Shown: in pieces, positions 15,053-23,944 of the stretch
How the letters are laid out: each line of letters begins with the position of its first letter
How positions within the stretch are numbered: position 1 is the first letter of the stretch
Origin: Candidatus Saccharimonadota bacterium
GTDB taxonomy: Bacteria > Patescibacteriota > Saccharimonadia > Saccharimonadales > Saccharimonadaceae
NCBI GenBank assembly: GCA_905372835.1
Contig: CAJPQK010000001.1
Span: forward strand, 248,001-312,000
Direction: 5' to 3'
Length of the DNA: 64,000 nucleotides
Notes under the pieces: model-generated
Databases searched by the model: none
What the model was told of the DNA's origin: nothing
Seen by the model: the letters and a program-made list of their open reading frames with translations, nothing else
Translations under genes and position numbers: made by a program

Positions 15053-16582
15053 ATGACGAACATATGCATTGATATTATTCGGGTGTGGCAGAAAACCTTG
15101 GACATGACGAAGTATCTAGACGACTTAAATGTACCACCCCGATATACTAAAATAGTAGAAAAACATAGTGATGATTTGAAGAATTTTGTTGGGATGCGGT
15201 GTGGTGTCCCAATTTTTTCTGGCGCTCAAGAAGTAACCAACCCGACTACTAAAGAGCCAGTTGGCTATGCTCAATATATCCAGCTGGGGCAGAATCCAGT
15301 GGTAGTAGAAAGGGGCCTCTGTCGTTACCGAGTGGGTATTGGAAATGTACTAACAAATATTGATGATCTCCTGGAGCAAGAACATAGGCGAAAAATGTCC
15401 ACTGACGTGGGCTTAGCTGGAGTCAGAGGAGCAGCGCTGGCAGGTGTTGCTGGCGGGGCATTGGAATGGTTCAACTTTGCTCCAACGGTCAGCCTATCCG
15501 GGGTGGCGGCAGGAATAGCAACTGGTGGATTGAGCCTTGCATATAACCGCCGCCGTCGTAAAAAGGAATTCAAATCACAGATTGAAGGACTGAGTGAATG
15601 TTTTTCGAACATGGGAAGAAGAGCTGTTAGGCCTAATTTGTTAGCGCCGGATTCATATGTTGATGATGATATGCAGACGGGTTCAATGGATGATAAAAAG
15701 GCAAGCAATATCTACTTTATTGGTGATATGCCAGTTGACCAGCAACAACGAGCTGACCGTTTTTGGCAGCGGGCTGATCAAATCTTGAAAGAATATGGAT
15801 TTGCAAAGTGGCAGGGCTGTCAGTCTGCTGGCTTGCCAGCGCTCATTGAACGAATATTGGATGATTTTGATGGTAATGATGACTTTAATTATGATGAAAA
15901 AACCAGTGCTGGTTATTATATAAGTATTCTTGTGGCTCGGCGTGATTTTACAATCAGAACTATGAAGCGTATGCAAGACGAAGCCGATTCACAAAACCTA
16001 CTTCAGCAGTATGATATCAAGCCCTCTAAACATTCGCTACTAGATAAAAAGAAAGCTCTAGTGACATCTGCCCAGGCATTGCTGTCAAAGGTAATTGGTC
16101 ATGAGAGCAATGGGCTACAAGAAGGGGCTCCCGATGCGCGATCAAGGAGTGACTCCCGGAAGACAGTCGCTCAGCAGATCAATAATGTTGACTGTGAATA
16201 TGAAAAGGATTTTCGCAGGTGTATTAAAAGGTTGCAGGAAATCGTTATTGATTCACGAAAGAGGATTAACCAGTCTAAGCTCACTGAAACATATGGAGGG
16301 GAGAGTAGACTACAAAATCTTTTTTGGGAAGAGCTGAGTGAAGTCCTGGCAAGAAATAATGTTGATCCGTATGATGAGTCAGCGTCTCAGCTTGCGCGAT
16401 TTATTTTGGACTTACCAAAGCTGGCTCCAGACGGGAGTAGGGATCAATTACCTTCCACCGAAATATTGAACAAGCTGTATGGAGTATTTCAGGGAATGTG
16501 TTCTCAACGATATGCTGAAGTTGAGACGGCTACCTATTTACGTATGTACGCTGGAAAAATATGTCATACTAAAGATGTATGA
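15053..16582 (+). CDS. Unrecognised 509-residue protein with a central membrane hairpin
   Basis: No family is recognised. The N-terminal about 115 residues are soluble. A Gly/Ala-rich hydrophobic stretch at about 119-165, possibly two spans, ends in a strong stop-transfer NRRRRKKE. The remaining about 340 residues are mainly helical and charged, so most of the protein is probably cytoplasmic. The ATG at 15053 lies two bases after the encoded tRNA CCA. ATG at 15104 is an alternative start; neither has a ribosome binding site. Base use is a little more AT-rich than its neighbours. The stop overlaps the comEC start. Confidence 0.65.
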   Translation: MTNICIDIIRVWQKTLDMTKYLDDLNVPPRYTKIVEKHSDDLKNFVGMRCGVPIFSGAQEVTNPTTKEPVGYAQYIQLGQNPVVVERGLCRYRVGIGNVLTNIDDLLEQEHRRKMSTDVGLAGVRGAALAGVAGGALEWFNFAPTVSLSGVAAGIATGGLSLAYNRRRRKKEFKSQIEGLSECFSNMGRRAVRPNLLAPDSYVDDDMQTGSMDDKKASNIYFIGDMPVDQQQRADRFWQRADQILKEYGFAKWQGCQSAGLPALIERILDDFDGNDDFNYDEKTSAGYYISILVARRDFTIRTMKRMQDEADSQNLLQQYDIKPSKHSLLDKKKALVTSAQALLSKVIGHESNGLQEGAPDARSRSDSRKTVAQQINNVDCEYEKDFRRCIKRLQEIVIDSRKRINQSKLTETYGGESRLQNLFWEELSEVLARNNVDPYDESASQLARFILDLPKLAPDGSRDQLPSTEILNKLYGVFQGMCSQRYAEVETATYLRMYAGKICHTKDV

Positions 16583-18033
16583 TGATACGTAGCCTAACTA
16601 AGAAATTGCATATTTCTTGGCTGGTGGCGGCGTGGTGCTTGGGGCTGACGGTTGGCGTAATTGCGGTTCATCATTTGCCGCGCTCAGTCGAGTTTAATAT
16701 GCTGGCGTTATTTGGCGGGCTGGTATTGTTTGTGCCGGCGTCGGTCTGGCGGTGGCGGATGCTGCTGATTGTGGCGATTATTTCTGGCGGTTTGGTCGGG
16801 CTGTGGCGCGGTGAAATGGGTCGAACCGGCTTGGAGGTTTATGACTCGCTCATTGGCAAAAGTGCGGTTATTCAGGGCCGTGTTTTGGAAGACCCCGACA
16901 TTGATAAGAAGGGGTAAACAGTTCTGCGACTGAGCGATTTACGGATCAACGGTAAGAAACTAGCAGGACAACTATGGGTGGTGACGGCTGACAAGCGTCC
17001 CATTAAACGCAGCGACATCGTTCAGGCTCAAGGAAAATTGACGGCGGGTTTTGGTGCTTTTTCGGCGAGCATGTATCGGGCGAAAATTGGCAGCGTCGAG
17101 CGTCCAGTTCCCGGCGACGTGGCGGTTAGGGCACGCGACTGGTTTGCTGAGCGGGTGCGCAAGCATATTCCAGAGTCTGAGTCAGCGCTGGGTTTGGGAT
17201 TTTTGTTGGGACTGCGGCGAGCTATGCCGACGGAACTAAGTGATAATTTGAAGATTGCTGGCCTGACGCACATTGTGGTGGCTAGCGGTTACAATTTGAT
17301 GATTTTGGTACGCCTGGCGCGACGGTTGTTCGCCAAGCGGTCAAAATATTTGGCAATGCTCAGTGCGGCAACGATGATTATTGGTTTCATGGCGGTGACG
17401 GGCTTGAGCCCGAGCATGTCGCGGGCTGGGCTGGTGGCGGGACTCAGTTTGGCAGCCTGGTATTATGGCCGGACGATTCATCCGCTGGTGCTGCTGCCAG
17501 TCTCGGCGGCGATTACGCTGTTGGTCAATCCACAATTTGGCTGGGGTGATTTGGGTTGGCAACTGAGCTTTGCATCGTTTACGGGCGTGATCATCCTGGC
17601 ACCGCTGCTGCACAAATATTTCTTTGGCAACAAAGAACCTGGCACATTTCGGCAAATTTTGATCGAGACGTTGTCGGCGCAGCTTGCGACACTGCCACTG
17701 TTGATGATGAGCTTCGGCGTGGTTAGTAATGTAGCGCTGATCGCTAATATGCTAATTTTGCCGTTCGTGCCGCTGGCGATGCTATTGACCTTTGCGTCGG
17801 GTATGTTGGCGGTAGTGCCGATGATTGGCGCGGCCATTGCTCTGCCGACGACCTGGCTGCTGAGCTATATGATTCAGGCGGCCAACTGGCTGGCGAGCTT
17901 GGAGTGGGCGCAGATGGAAGTGAATATCACTTGGTGGCAATGCGGTTTGATGTATGTGGTGATGATTGGCGCCATGTGGTGGATGAAAAAGCAGACAAAA
18001 CTGAACCTGGGGAAGGTGAATATTGTCGAGTGA
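16579..18033 (+). pseudogene. comEC: ComEC-like DNA-uptake channel interrupted by an in-frame TAA
   Basis: ComEC forms the inner-membrane channel for single-stranded DNA in natural transformation. The first part (112 codons) has three spans and a DUF4131-like beginning. A TAA at 16915-16917 then stops the frame. The same frame continues without loss through VLRLSDLRING into a 351-residue part that can restart at GTG 16978. That part holds the Competence domain with GLGFLLGLRRAMP, GLTHIVVASGYNLM and several spans. Since the frame is unchanged, a single base change such as CAA to TAA explains it. There is no C-terminal beta-lactamase-like domain. It may be a true nonsense mutation, a sequencing error, or a split gene rescued by reinitiation. 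Confidence 0.8.
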
Positions 18034-18046
18034 TATAATGGGTGTA

Positions 18047-18661
18047 ATGGCGAGAATGATAATTTTGATTGGCGGCATGCCAACAACCGGTAAAACAACC
18101 TTGGCGCGGGAATTGTCTCGGAGGCTGGCGTTACCGTGGCTGTCAACTGATCAAACACGGTTGATAATGCAGGGTATGGCAATCCCGGAGCAGCACCCGC
18201 ATTTACTGTCAGCGCACGGGTTGTCAGCAGCTGAGTTTTTCCAGCAATTTTCACCAGAAGAGATAGCTGAAAGAGAATATATGCATGGCGTTGAAGCGTG
18301 GCCTGGCAATAAGAAATTACTCGAGGATGATTTTACCTGGCGTGAAGGTTTTATATTGGAGGGAGTGAATATTTTACCGTCACTGTTGCCGTCATTACAA
18401 ACTAGTAGCGATGTGCGACCATTATTCTTAACTGACGAAGGTGATGGTGCATTGAGAAAGGCGATATTTAGTCGCGGACTGTATGCGGATGCTGACACAT
18501 ATGCTGATACGCTGAAGGAATGTGAGATTATATGGGCGCGATTGTTTGATCAGCGAATTCAGGCTGAGGCGCAGCAGTATGGCTATCCTGTCGTTCGCAT
18601 ACAAAAAGACAGTGAAATTGATATGCCAAATGTATTGTCGTCGTTGGGACTGATGGCGTAA
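18047..18661 (+). CDS. Small P-loop kinase (AAA_33 / 2-phosphoglycerate kinase-like)
   Basis: This 204-residue protein starts with IILIGGMPTTGKTTLARELS, a Walker A motif at about residues 7-16. It is followed by WLSTDQTR, typical of small-molecule kinases that phosphorylate sugars, nucleosides or phosphoglycerate. FILEGVNILP resembles the second motif of the 2-phosphoglycerate kinase group. The substrate is uncertain. ATG 18047 is chosen because TATAAT at 18034-18039 lies 7 bases before it; longer starts upstream would precede the promoter. Confidence 0.7.
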   Translation: MARMIILIGGMPTTGKTTLARELSRRLALPWLSTDQTRLIMQGMAIPEQHPHLLSAHGLSAAEFFQQFSPEEIAEREYMHGVEAWPGNKKLLEDDFTWREGFILEGVNILPSLLPSLQTSSDVRPLFLTDEGDGALRKAIFSRGLYADADTYADTLKECEIIWARLFDQRIQAEAQQYGYPVVRIQKDSEIDMPNVLSSLGLMA

Positions 18662-18730
18662 ATTGTCTCACGCCTGCATTTGATATATAATACCAACAGA
18701 TTGATCATAGATAAACGGTAGGAGAAATAT

Positions 18731-19447
18731 ATGGCAGGACACAGTAAATGGGCGACGACGCATCGGCAGAAAGCGATTGTTGATGCGAAGCGTGGTGCAA
18801 TTTTCACCAAGTTGGGTAATCAAATTGCCATTGCGGCACGCGGCGGCACCGACCCAGCGCTGAACGCAAGTTTGGCAATGGCCATTGAAAAAGCTAAGGC
18901 TGCTAACATGCCGAGCGCTAACATTCAGCGGGCGATTGACCGCGTGGCGGATAAAAGCGCGGCGGCACTGGAGGAAATTGCCTATGAAGGCTATGGTCCT
19001 GGCGGCGTCGGCATCATTATTGAGACGGCGACTGACAACCGCAACCGTACCTTGCCAGAAGTTAAAACGGCGTTGGTAAAAAACGGCGGGCGAATCGCTG
19101 ACGCTGGCAGTGTGGCGTTTCAATTTACCCGCAAGGGTGTGATCACTGTGGAGGGCACGGGCGAAGAATTGCTACTGCAAGTGCTAGACGCTGGCGCTGA
19201 AGATGCAGTCGAGGAAGACGGCGAAGTCATTGTCTATACTGAACTAAAAGATTTGGCGAGCGTTAGGAATGCGTTGGCTGAGCAAGGATTGAAGGTGAAG
19301 GATGCCGAGCTGCGCTACATCGCCAATACGCCAGTTGAGATCGCTGATATGGAAACCGCACAGAAATTGATGAAGGTGGTTGACGCGCTGGACGACTTGG
19401 ACGACGTGGTGAATGTGCACACCAATGCTAACATTACTGCAGAATAA
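18731..19447 (+). CDS. yebC: YebC/PmpR-family protein (TACO1-like)
   Basis: This 238-residue protein matches the family throughout: AGHSKWATTHRQKAIVDAKRG at the start, GGTDPALN, NMPSANIQRAIDR, YEGYGPGGVGIIIE and the NRNRTLPEVKTAL segment. YebC-family proteins are described as DNA-binding regulators and, more recently, as translation factors that relieve stalling at difficult motifs. AGGAGA lies before the ATG and TATAAT at about 18683 supplies a promoter. A terminator follows directly, so it is a single-gene unit. Confidence 0.93.
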   Translation: MAGHSKWATTHRQKAIVDAKRGAIFTKLGNQIAIAARGGTDPALNASLAMAIEKAKAANMPSANIQRAIDRVADKSAAALEEIAYEGYGPGGVGIIIETATDNRNRTLPEVKTALVKNGGRIADAGSVAFQFTRKGVITVEGTGEELLLQVLDAGAEDAVEEDGEVIVYTELKDLASVRNALAEQGLKVKDAELRYIANTPVEIADMETAQKLMKVVDALDDLDDVVNVHTNANITAE

Positions 19448-19461
19448 TAGTGCTATCAGAA

Positions 19462-19492
19462 AAAATCGCCTCGCTCTCGGGGCGGTTTTTGT
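19462..19492 (+). terminator. Rho-independent terminator after yebC
   Basis: AAAATCGCC (19462-19470) pairs with GGCGGTTTT (19481-19489), with one G-T pair and a T-rich tail. It separates yebC from the lamin-tail gene. Confidence 0.8.
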
Positions 19493-19547
19493 TTTGGCAA
19501 AAAGTACGTTACACTAAAGGGTAGTTAACCATAAGCAAGGGGCAAGC

Positions 19548-21275
19548 ATGAAATATTTGCGATACACACTACTTATGATACTAATCGCGGCGTTAATTCT
19601 GCCGTCACCGTCAGTCTTGGCGGTTGCTAATGCGGAAGTTGAGACATCATCTGGTGGTGATGCCTCTCAGGTCGTTGAGACATCGACGCCCAGTCCAGGC
19701 TCGACTGCCGCTGCGCCCTCGTCTCAGCCAGCACCAAACCTAACTACCGAACAGCCAACTGTAGAGCCCGTGGCAGCGGCTAATCCGCCAGCCGTTGCAC
19801 CAGTAAATCCAGCTCCTCCACCAGTACAAACAACTGCTGAATCACCTGAAAAAATGGCGCCGCTGTTGATCTCAAAAGTAAGCCCCGACAAGAAGTATAT
19901 TGAGATATATAATCCAACAGACAGTAATGTTACGTTGGCTGGTTGGAAAATTGAAAACTATAAGGCTGATGTGAAGACTGGCGGGAAAGAGTTTAAGGAT
20001 GAGGTGATTTTGGCGAATGATTTTCTGGTGCTATCAAATGATCCAGCGCTAACCAAAGCAGTGAAGTTTGATAAGGCACCGAGCGTGATCCAGGGTGAAG
20101 GGTCGGTGGTACTGTCGCGGGCTGATGGGTCAACGGCGGATGTTATTGGCTGGGGTGGGGCAAAGAAGTTTTTGACTGCTCCCGTAACTGGTGGCGTGAA
20201 AACTGTCTGGCGCTGTTTTGCTGGTAATCTCATCGTTGATTCGAAAAATAATTTCGCTGATTTTTCGTTAAATAAGACAGCTGAAGCTGATGACCAAGGA
20301 GTGACGCCGTATACGCGTCCACGTTGTAAAACTCCTGAGCCACCAAAATCACTGAATAAGTGTGAAGGTTTGAAGTTAAATGAAATTGCTTCTCATGTTG
20401 ATGAGCCGTTCATTGAATTGGTGAATGGGAGTAATAAAACCATCACGACGGCCGGCTGCAAGTTGACAATTGACAGTAACAATTCACAGGAGGTCCTTGG
20501 TGATATTGAGCTGAAGCCTGGTGAATTATGGGCGGTCAAGGTAAAACGTACAAAATTAAAATTGCCAAAAATGAAAGGTAAGGTGCGTATCCTGGACGAG
20601 GCTGGCGCGGAAATTGACGCAACAGAATATGACAACATGCCAAAGGGTGCCTCCTGGAGTTTGCTTGACGGTGAATGGGTGCAAACGTTTGCGGTGACTG
20701 AGAGTGCTACCAATGTATTTAAAGAATATGCGGATTGTCAGAGTGGCTATATGCGTAATGAGTCGGGTAAATGCGTGAAAATTCCAACGCCGGCTACTGT
20801 GTCTGATGTGTTGGCGCCGTGTCCAGCTGGTCAATATCGGCATCCTGAAACGCGTCGCTGTCGGAAAATCGAAGCAGCAAAGACGGTAACGCCATGCAAA
20901 GAGGGGTATTACCGGAGTGAGGCGACGGGTCGGTGCCGCTCAATTGCCTCGGCTGCTGCTAAAACCTTGAAGCCCTGTCCTGATGGTCAATTTCGCAACC
21001 CAGCGACTGGCCGCTGTAAGAAAATTGCCGCTGCCGATGACATTCTAAAAGACTGCCCAGAAGGCTTTGAGCGTAGTCCAGTCACCCGGCGTTGTCGGAA
21101 GATAAAAACCGCTAGCATGCCGGTTGTTGGTTCGGCGACAGCGGGTGTTCAACACGTTGCTGGCGCGACGTGGGGTTGGTGGGTGTTTGGCGGCGTTAGT
21201 TTATTGGCGGTAGGCTACGGCGCGTGGCAGTGGCGTTGGGAGCTTTCGCAATTGATACGAAAATTGCGGCGATAG
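19548..21275 (+). CDS. Surface protein with two lamin-tail-like domains and five Cys repeats
   Basis: This 575-residue exported protein has a signal peptide (about 1-29) and a Pro/Thr/Ala-rich linker (about 40-100). Two lamin-tail (LTD) type beta domains follow, at about 103-230 with KKYIEIYNPTDSNVTLAGWKI, and about 272-390 with EPFIELVNGSNKTI. Five short repeats of the form C..G..R...(T/S)..C.(K/R)I follow (about 395-520), each with two Cys. A C-terminal span at about 541-560 is followed by a basic tail. LTD domains outside eukaryotes often occur on secreted nucleases or adhesins, but no nuclease motif is seen. AAGGGG precedes the ATG. A membrane-held adhesin is my inference. Confidence 0.75.
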   Translation: MKYLRYTLLMILIAALILPSPSVLAVANAEVETSSGGDASQVVETSTPSPGSTAAAPSSQPAPNLTTEQPTVEPVAAANPPAVAPVNPAPPPVQTTAESPEKMAPLLISKVSPDKKYIEIYNPTDSNVTLAGWKIENYKADVKTGGKEFKDEVILANDFLVLSNDPALTKAVKFDKAPSVIQGEGSVVLSRADGSTADVIGWGGAKKFLTAPVTGGVKTVWRCFAGNLIVDSKNNFADFSLNKTAEADDQGVTPYTRPRCKTPEPPKSLNKCEGLKLNEIASHVDEPFIELVNGSNKTITTAGCKLTIDSNNSQEVLGDIELKPGELWAVKVKRTKLKLPKMKGKVRILDEAGAEIDATEYDNMPKGASWSLLDGEWVQTFAVTESATNVFKEYADCQSGYMRNESGKCVKIPTPATVSDVLAPCPAGQYRHPETRRCRKIEAAKTVTPCKEGYYRSEATGRCRSIASAAAKTLKPCPDGQFRNPATGRCKKIAAADDILKDCPEGFERSPVTRRCRKIKTASMPVVGSATAGVQHVAGATWGWWVFGGVSLLAVGYGAWQWRWELSQLIRKLRR

Positions 21276-21316
21276 GTTGGTGACTGAGTGGTCAAATCAT
21301 TGCTATAATACATACC

Positions 21317-21790
21317 ATGAGAATCATTGGTATCGATCCAGGCACAGGGATTTTGGGATTTGGTGTGATTGATTTTTTGGGCGGTAAATTTAAGATGGTC
21401 ACGGCGGGTGTCGTCAGAACGCCAGCTCATACGCCGATTGATGAGCGGCTGGAGGAAATTTTTGACAGTTTGACGGAGATTATTACTGAGACTAAGCCTG
21501 ACGTCATGTCGATTGAAAAATTGTTTTTTGCCCGTAACGTGACGACGGCGATTTCTGTGGCAGAAGCGCGTGGCGTGGCGATGTTGACGGGCCGAAAGGC
21601 AGGGCTGCCGATCGCCGAATATACGCCGCTACAGATCAAACAGACGCTGACGGGCTATGGCAAGGCTGATAAAAAGCAAGTCCAAGAAATGGTGCGTTTA
21701 AACTTGGGACTCAAGGACGTGCCGAAGCCAGACGACTGTGCTGATGCTCTGGCGGCGGCAATTACCCATGCGGCGATGAATCGGGTATAA
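21317..21790 (+). CDS. ruvC: Holliday junction resolvase RuvC
   Basis: RuvC cleaves Holliday junctions with RuvAB. The 157-residue protein has IIGIDPGTGILGFGV with the first catalytic Asp, SIEKLFFARN with the Glu, and the C-terminal DDCADALAAAITH with the last Asp residues. Length and order are normal. The ATG lies 7 bases after TATAAT (21304-21309), a leaderless arrangement. ruvA follows at once with its own promoter. Confidence 0.97.
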   Translation: MRIIGIDPGTGILGFGVIDFLGGKFKMVTAGVVRTPAHTPIDERLEEIFDSLTEIITETKPDVMSIEKLFFARNVTTAISVAEARGVAMLTGRKAGLPIAEYTPLQIKQTLTGYGKADKKQVQEMVRLNLGLKDVPKPDDCADALAAAITHAAMNRV

Positions 21791-21797
21791 TTAGAAT

Positions 21798-22373
21798 ATG
21801 ATTGCACATGTTTTTGGAAAAGTTGCCGAGAAATTTAATGGTTCGTTGGTGATTGACGTTCACGGCGTTGGCTATGAAGTTAGTGTGGCAGCTGGTGATT
21901 TTGACGCGGTGATGTTGGATCAGGATGTGAAGTTTTATACCTATCATCACGTGCGCGAGCAAGCGGAAGAGCTATTCGGTTTTTCGAGTCTGGCGGCAAA
22001 GAAGCTATTTGAGATGCTGATCACGGTTCAGGGTGTCGGCCCGAAAGCAGCACTGGCAATTCTCAGCCTTGGCGACGCAGAGCACGTGCGTAATGCCATC
22101 GCCAATGCTGACAGTATGTTTGTACAAAAAGCTGCTGGCGTCGGCAAAAAAACTGCTGAGCGCGTGGTGGTTGATTTGAGCGATAAAGTTGGCTTGCCAA
22201 CGCAGTATGGTCGAGCAGACACTACAGTCCAAACTGAACTGAACACCTCTGACGAAGCATTGGAAGCGTTGATGGCGCTGGGCTACACCTTGGCTGACGC
22301 CACAAAGGCATTGGAAAATGTTGATGCTAATTTGCCAACGGCGCAGCGGGTGACCGAGGCACTGAAGAGATAA
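21798..22373 (+). CDS. ruvA: Holliday junction DNA helicase subunit RuvA
   Basis: RuvA binds the four-way junction and loads RuvB. The 191-residue protein has the N-terminal OB fold (to about 62), helix-hairpin-helix motifs at about 70-140 (VQGVGPKAALAIL and AAGVGKKTAERVVVDL), and the C-terminal RuvB-binding three-helix domain (EALMALGYTLADA). Its promoter TATAAT (21786-21791) lies over the ruvC stop codon and the ATG is six bases later. Confidence 0.97.
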   Translation: MIAHVFGKVAEKFNGSLVIDVHGVGYEVSVAAGDFDAVMLDQDVKFYTYHHVREQAEELFGFSSLAAKKLFEMLITVQGVGPKAALAILSLGDAEHVRNAIANADSMFVQKAAGVGKKTAERVVVDLSDKVGLPTQYGRADTTVQTELNTSDEALEALMALGYTLADATKALENVDANLPTAQRVTEALKR

Positions 22374-22427
22374 TAAGGGTTGAAATATATCCGTTCAGGC
22401 TAGCTCGCTTGCAGGGTCCACGACGCT

Positions 22428-22462
22428 GTACTATTGACTAAATAGTACAAATGATATATAAT
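22428..22462 (+). promoter_or_regulatory. Promoter of the HD hydrolase with overlapping operators
   Basis: TTGACT (22434-22439) and TATAAT (22457-22462) are 17 bases apart. A perfect 8-bp inverted repeat, GTACTATT (22428-22435) and AATAGTAC (22441-22448), overlaps the -35 box. On the reverse strand, 22442-22457 reads ATATCATTTGTACTAT, almost identical to two sites before murA. A shared repressor is inferred. Confidence 0.7.
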
Positions 22463-22470
22463 ATAGGGTT

Positions 22471-23379
22471 GTGAATAGAACTACTACCGAAAAAATTCTT
22501 GACGAAAAGTTATGGGAACAACGAAACCGTGCTAACCAAGAAGACCCAACAGTGACCGATCCTGAATTAACGGTATCAGCAAAGGTGCTGGACCAATATA
22601 CCTCACAGGAAAATCTCACGGCACTATTTCATAACAAAGAACAGGCAGCTTCTCTTGCTAAGCTATCAGCTGAGCTGTTGACTACCTACCCGAATTATCC
22701 ATATCATCAGCCTGCACATGGCGTGGACGTGATGCGCTCAATACGTGCGCTGACGGAGGTGATCCCGGCGGACAGAATGAGTTCAGATCAAAAGGATCTG
22801 TTGTTGGTGGCGGCAGCAGCGCACGATGCTGGGTTTGAGGCTGGCCCGCCGCCAGATGGTTATGCTACCAAAGAGCATTATGCAGTCTCATTTCTTGATG
22901 AACACTATGAACCCGGCTCGGCTGAGTATGAGTTCATGAAAAGTGCAATCATTGGCACTATTCCTGGTCCAAAAGAACAAATCTGTCGCGACAGTATCCA
23001 GGCAAAATTGTTACACCACGCCGACCTTGGCTATGTCTGGCAGTCAGGCGGTCAAGATTTTTTGAATTATGCCATGCGATTTCGGGTTGAAGAATGTCGT
23101 AAGCTGTCGTGGCGGGAATTCCAGAAATTGGAGGATCTATTTTTGCCGAACTATCAAGAATATCTGGAAAAGGACATGAGAAAGTGTGGTGTTCCAGAAG
23201 AAGTGATTGAACAAATGGTACGCCAGGTCGCCGAAAATAGGCAATTCATCACTAACCCAGAACTGGATGAACCGAGCCAAGAAATATTTCAGGATTGGCC
23301 AATGGCTCATAGTGAGGAATTGTTATCTCCTCGTCATATTGGCAAAACTGTTCTTACAAGTTCAGGCGTGTCTTTGTAA
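22471..23379 (+). CDS. HD-domain hydrolase
   Basis: This 302-residue soluble protein has an HD-type metal-dependent phosphohydrolase fold. HQPAHGVDVM gives the first His, AAAAHDAGF the HD pair, and LLHHADLGYVW further metal ligands. The order resembles small HD/PDEase-like proteins that act on nucleotides or cyclic nucleotides, but the substrate is unknown. GTG at 22471 lies 8 bases after the -10 box with no ribosome binding site. The promoter carries an operator like the one at murA, so it may be controlled together with wall synthesis. Confidence 0.75.
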   Translation: MNRTTTEKILDEKLWEQRNRANQEDPTVTDPELTVSAKVLDQYTSQENLTALFHNKEQAASLAKLSAELLTTYPNYPYHQPAHGVDVMRSIRALTEVIPADRMSSDQKDLLLVAAAAHDAGFEAGPPPDGYATKEHYAVSFLDEHYEPGSAEYEFMKSAIIGTIPGPKEQICRDSIQAKLLHHADLGYVWQSGGQDFLNYAMRFRVEECRKLSWREFQKLEDLFLPNYQEYLEKDMRKCGVPEEVIEQMVRQVAENRQFITNPELDEPSQEIFQDWPMAHSEELLSPRHIGKTVLTSSGVSL

Positions 23380-23400
23380 ATGTGAATAAATAGTGCATGG

Positions 23401-23419
23401 CTGGTATAATCCATACCAG
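23401..23419 (+). promoter_or_regulatory. Inverted repeat over the HIT gene -10 region
   Basis: CTGGTAT and ATACCAG, separated by 5 bases, enclose TATAAT (23404-23409). The right arm reaches into the AGGAGG ribosome binding site. It could be an operator or a 5' mRNA structure. Confidence 0.4.
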
Positions 23420-23427
23420 GAGGTATC

Positions 23428-23913
23428 ATGAATACATGTACGACACAGAAGGAATGTAAAATCTGTCCGCTGCTGGTTGGTCAGACGGCGGCTGACGAGA
23501 ATGTCATATTGCAAACCGAACGTTGGGTGGCGGTGCTTGACAAGAATCAGTGCTATTTGGGCAAGTCATTTATCACTCTGCGCCAGCACAAGGAAACGTT
23601 GTCGGATCTGGACGAGGCAGACTGGATTGAGCTACACCACGTGATTCGTCAACTTGAACGGGCAGTCAAAGAAGCGTTTGGTGCCGATGTGTGTAACTGG
23701 GAGTGCCTGATGAATAACGCAGTGAAAGCTGGTCAGCCGACACATGTACATTGGCATCTACATCCGCGCTATCTTGGTGGTGCTACCTTTGCTGGCGAGG
23801 AATTTCCTGATCCAAAATGGCCACGACATCTAGAGAGTGTGGTGCATATGGTGGGTGACGAGACGTTTCGCGAAATTATGCAGGCGCTGCGTAGTCGGCT
23901 TACGAGAGATTAG
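23428..23913 (+). CDS. HIT-family nucleotide hydrolase
   Basis: This 161-residue protein has the histidine triad HVHWHLHPR (about residues 107-115), with the middle His as the expected nucleophile. It also has a Cys pair (CKIC) near the N-terminus, as in many HIT proteins that bind zinc there. HIT proteins hydrolyse or transfer nucleotidyl groups, for example from AMP conjugates or Ap4A. A strong AGGAGG lies 5 bases before the ATG. It sits between the HD hydrolase and ruvB but has its own promoter. Confidence 0.88.
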   Translation: MNTCTTQKECKICPLLVGQTAADENVILQTERWVAVLDKNQCYLGKSFITLRQHKETLSDLDEADWIELHHVIRQLERAVKEAFGADVCNWECLMNNAVKAGQPTHVHWHLHPRYLGGATFAGEEFPDPKWPRHLESVVHMVGDETFREIMQALRSRLTRD

Positions 23914-23944
23914 CTCGGTCCGCTGTGGATGATATAATGAATAT

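Noticed and set aside
16909..16980. A frameshift as the cause of the split comEC frame
   Set aside because: Both halves are in the same frame and homology-like sequence continues right after the TAA, so a single nonsense codon explains it.
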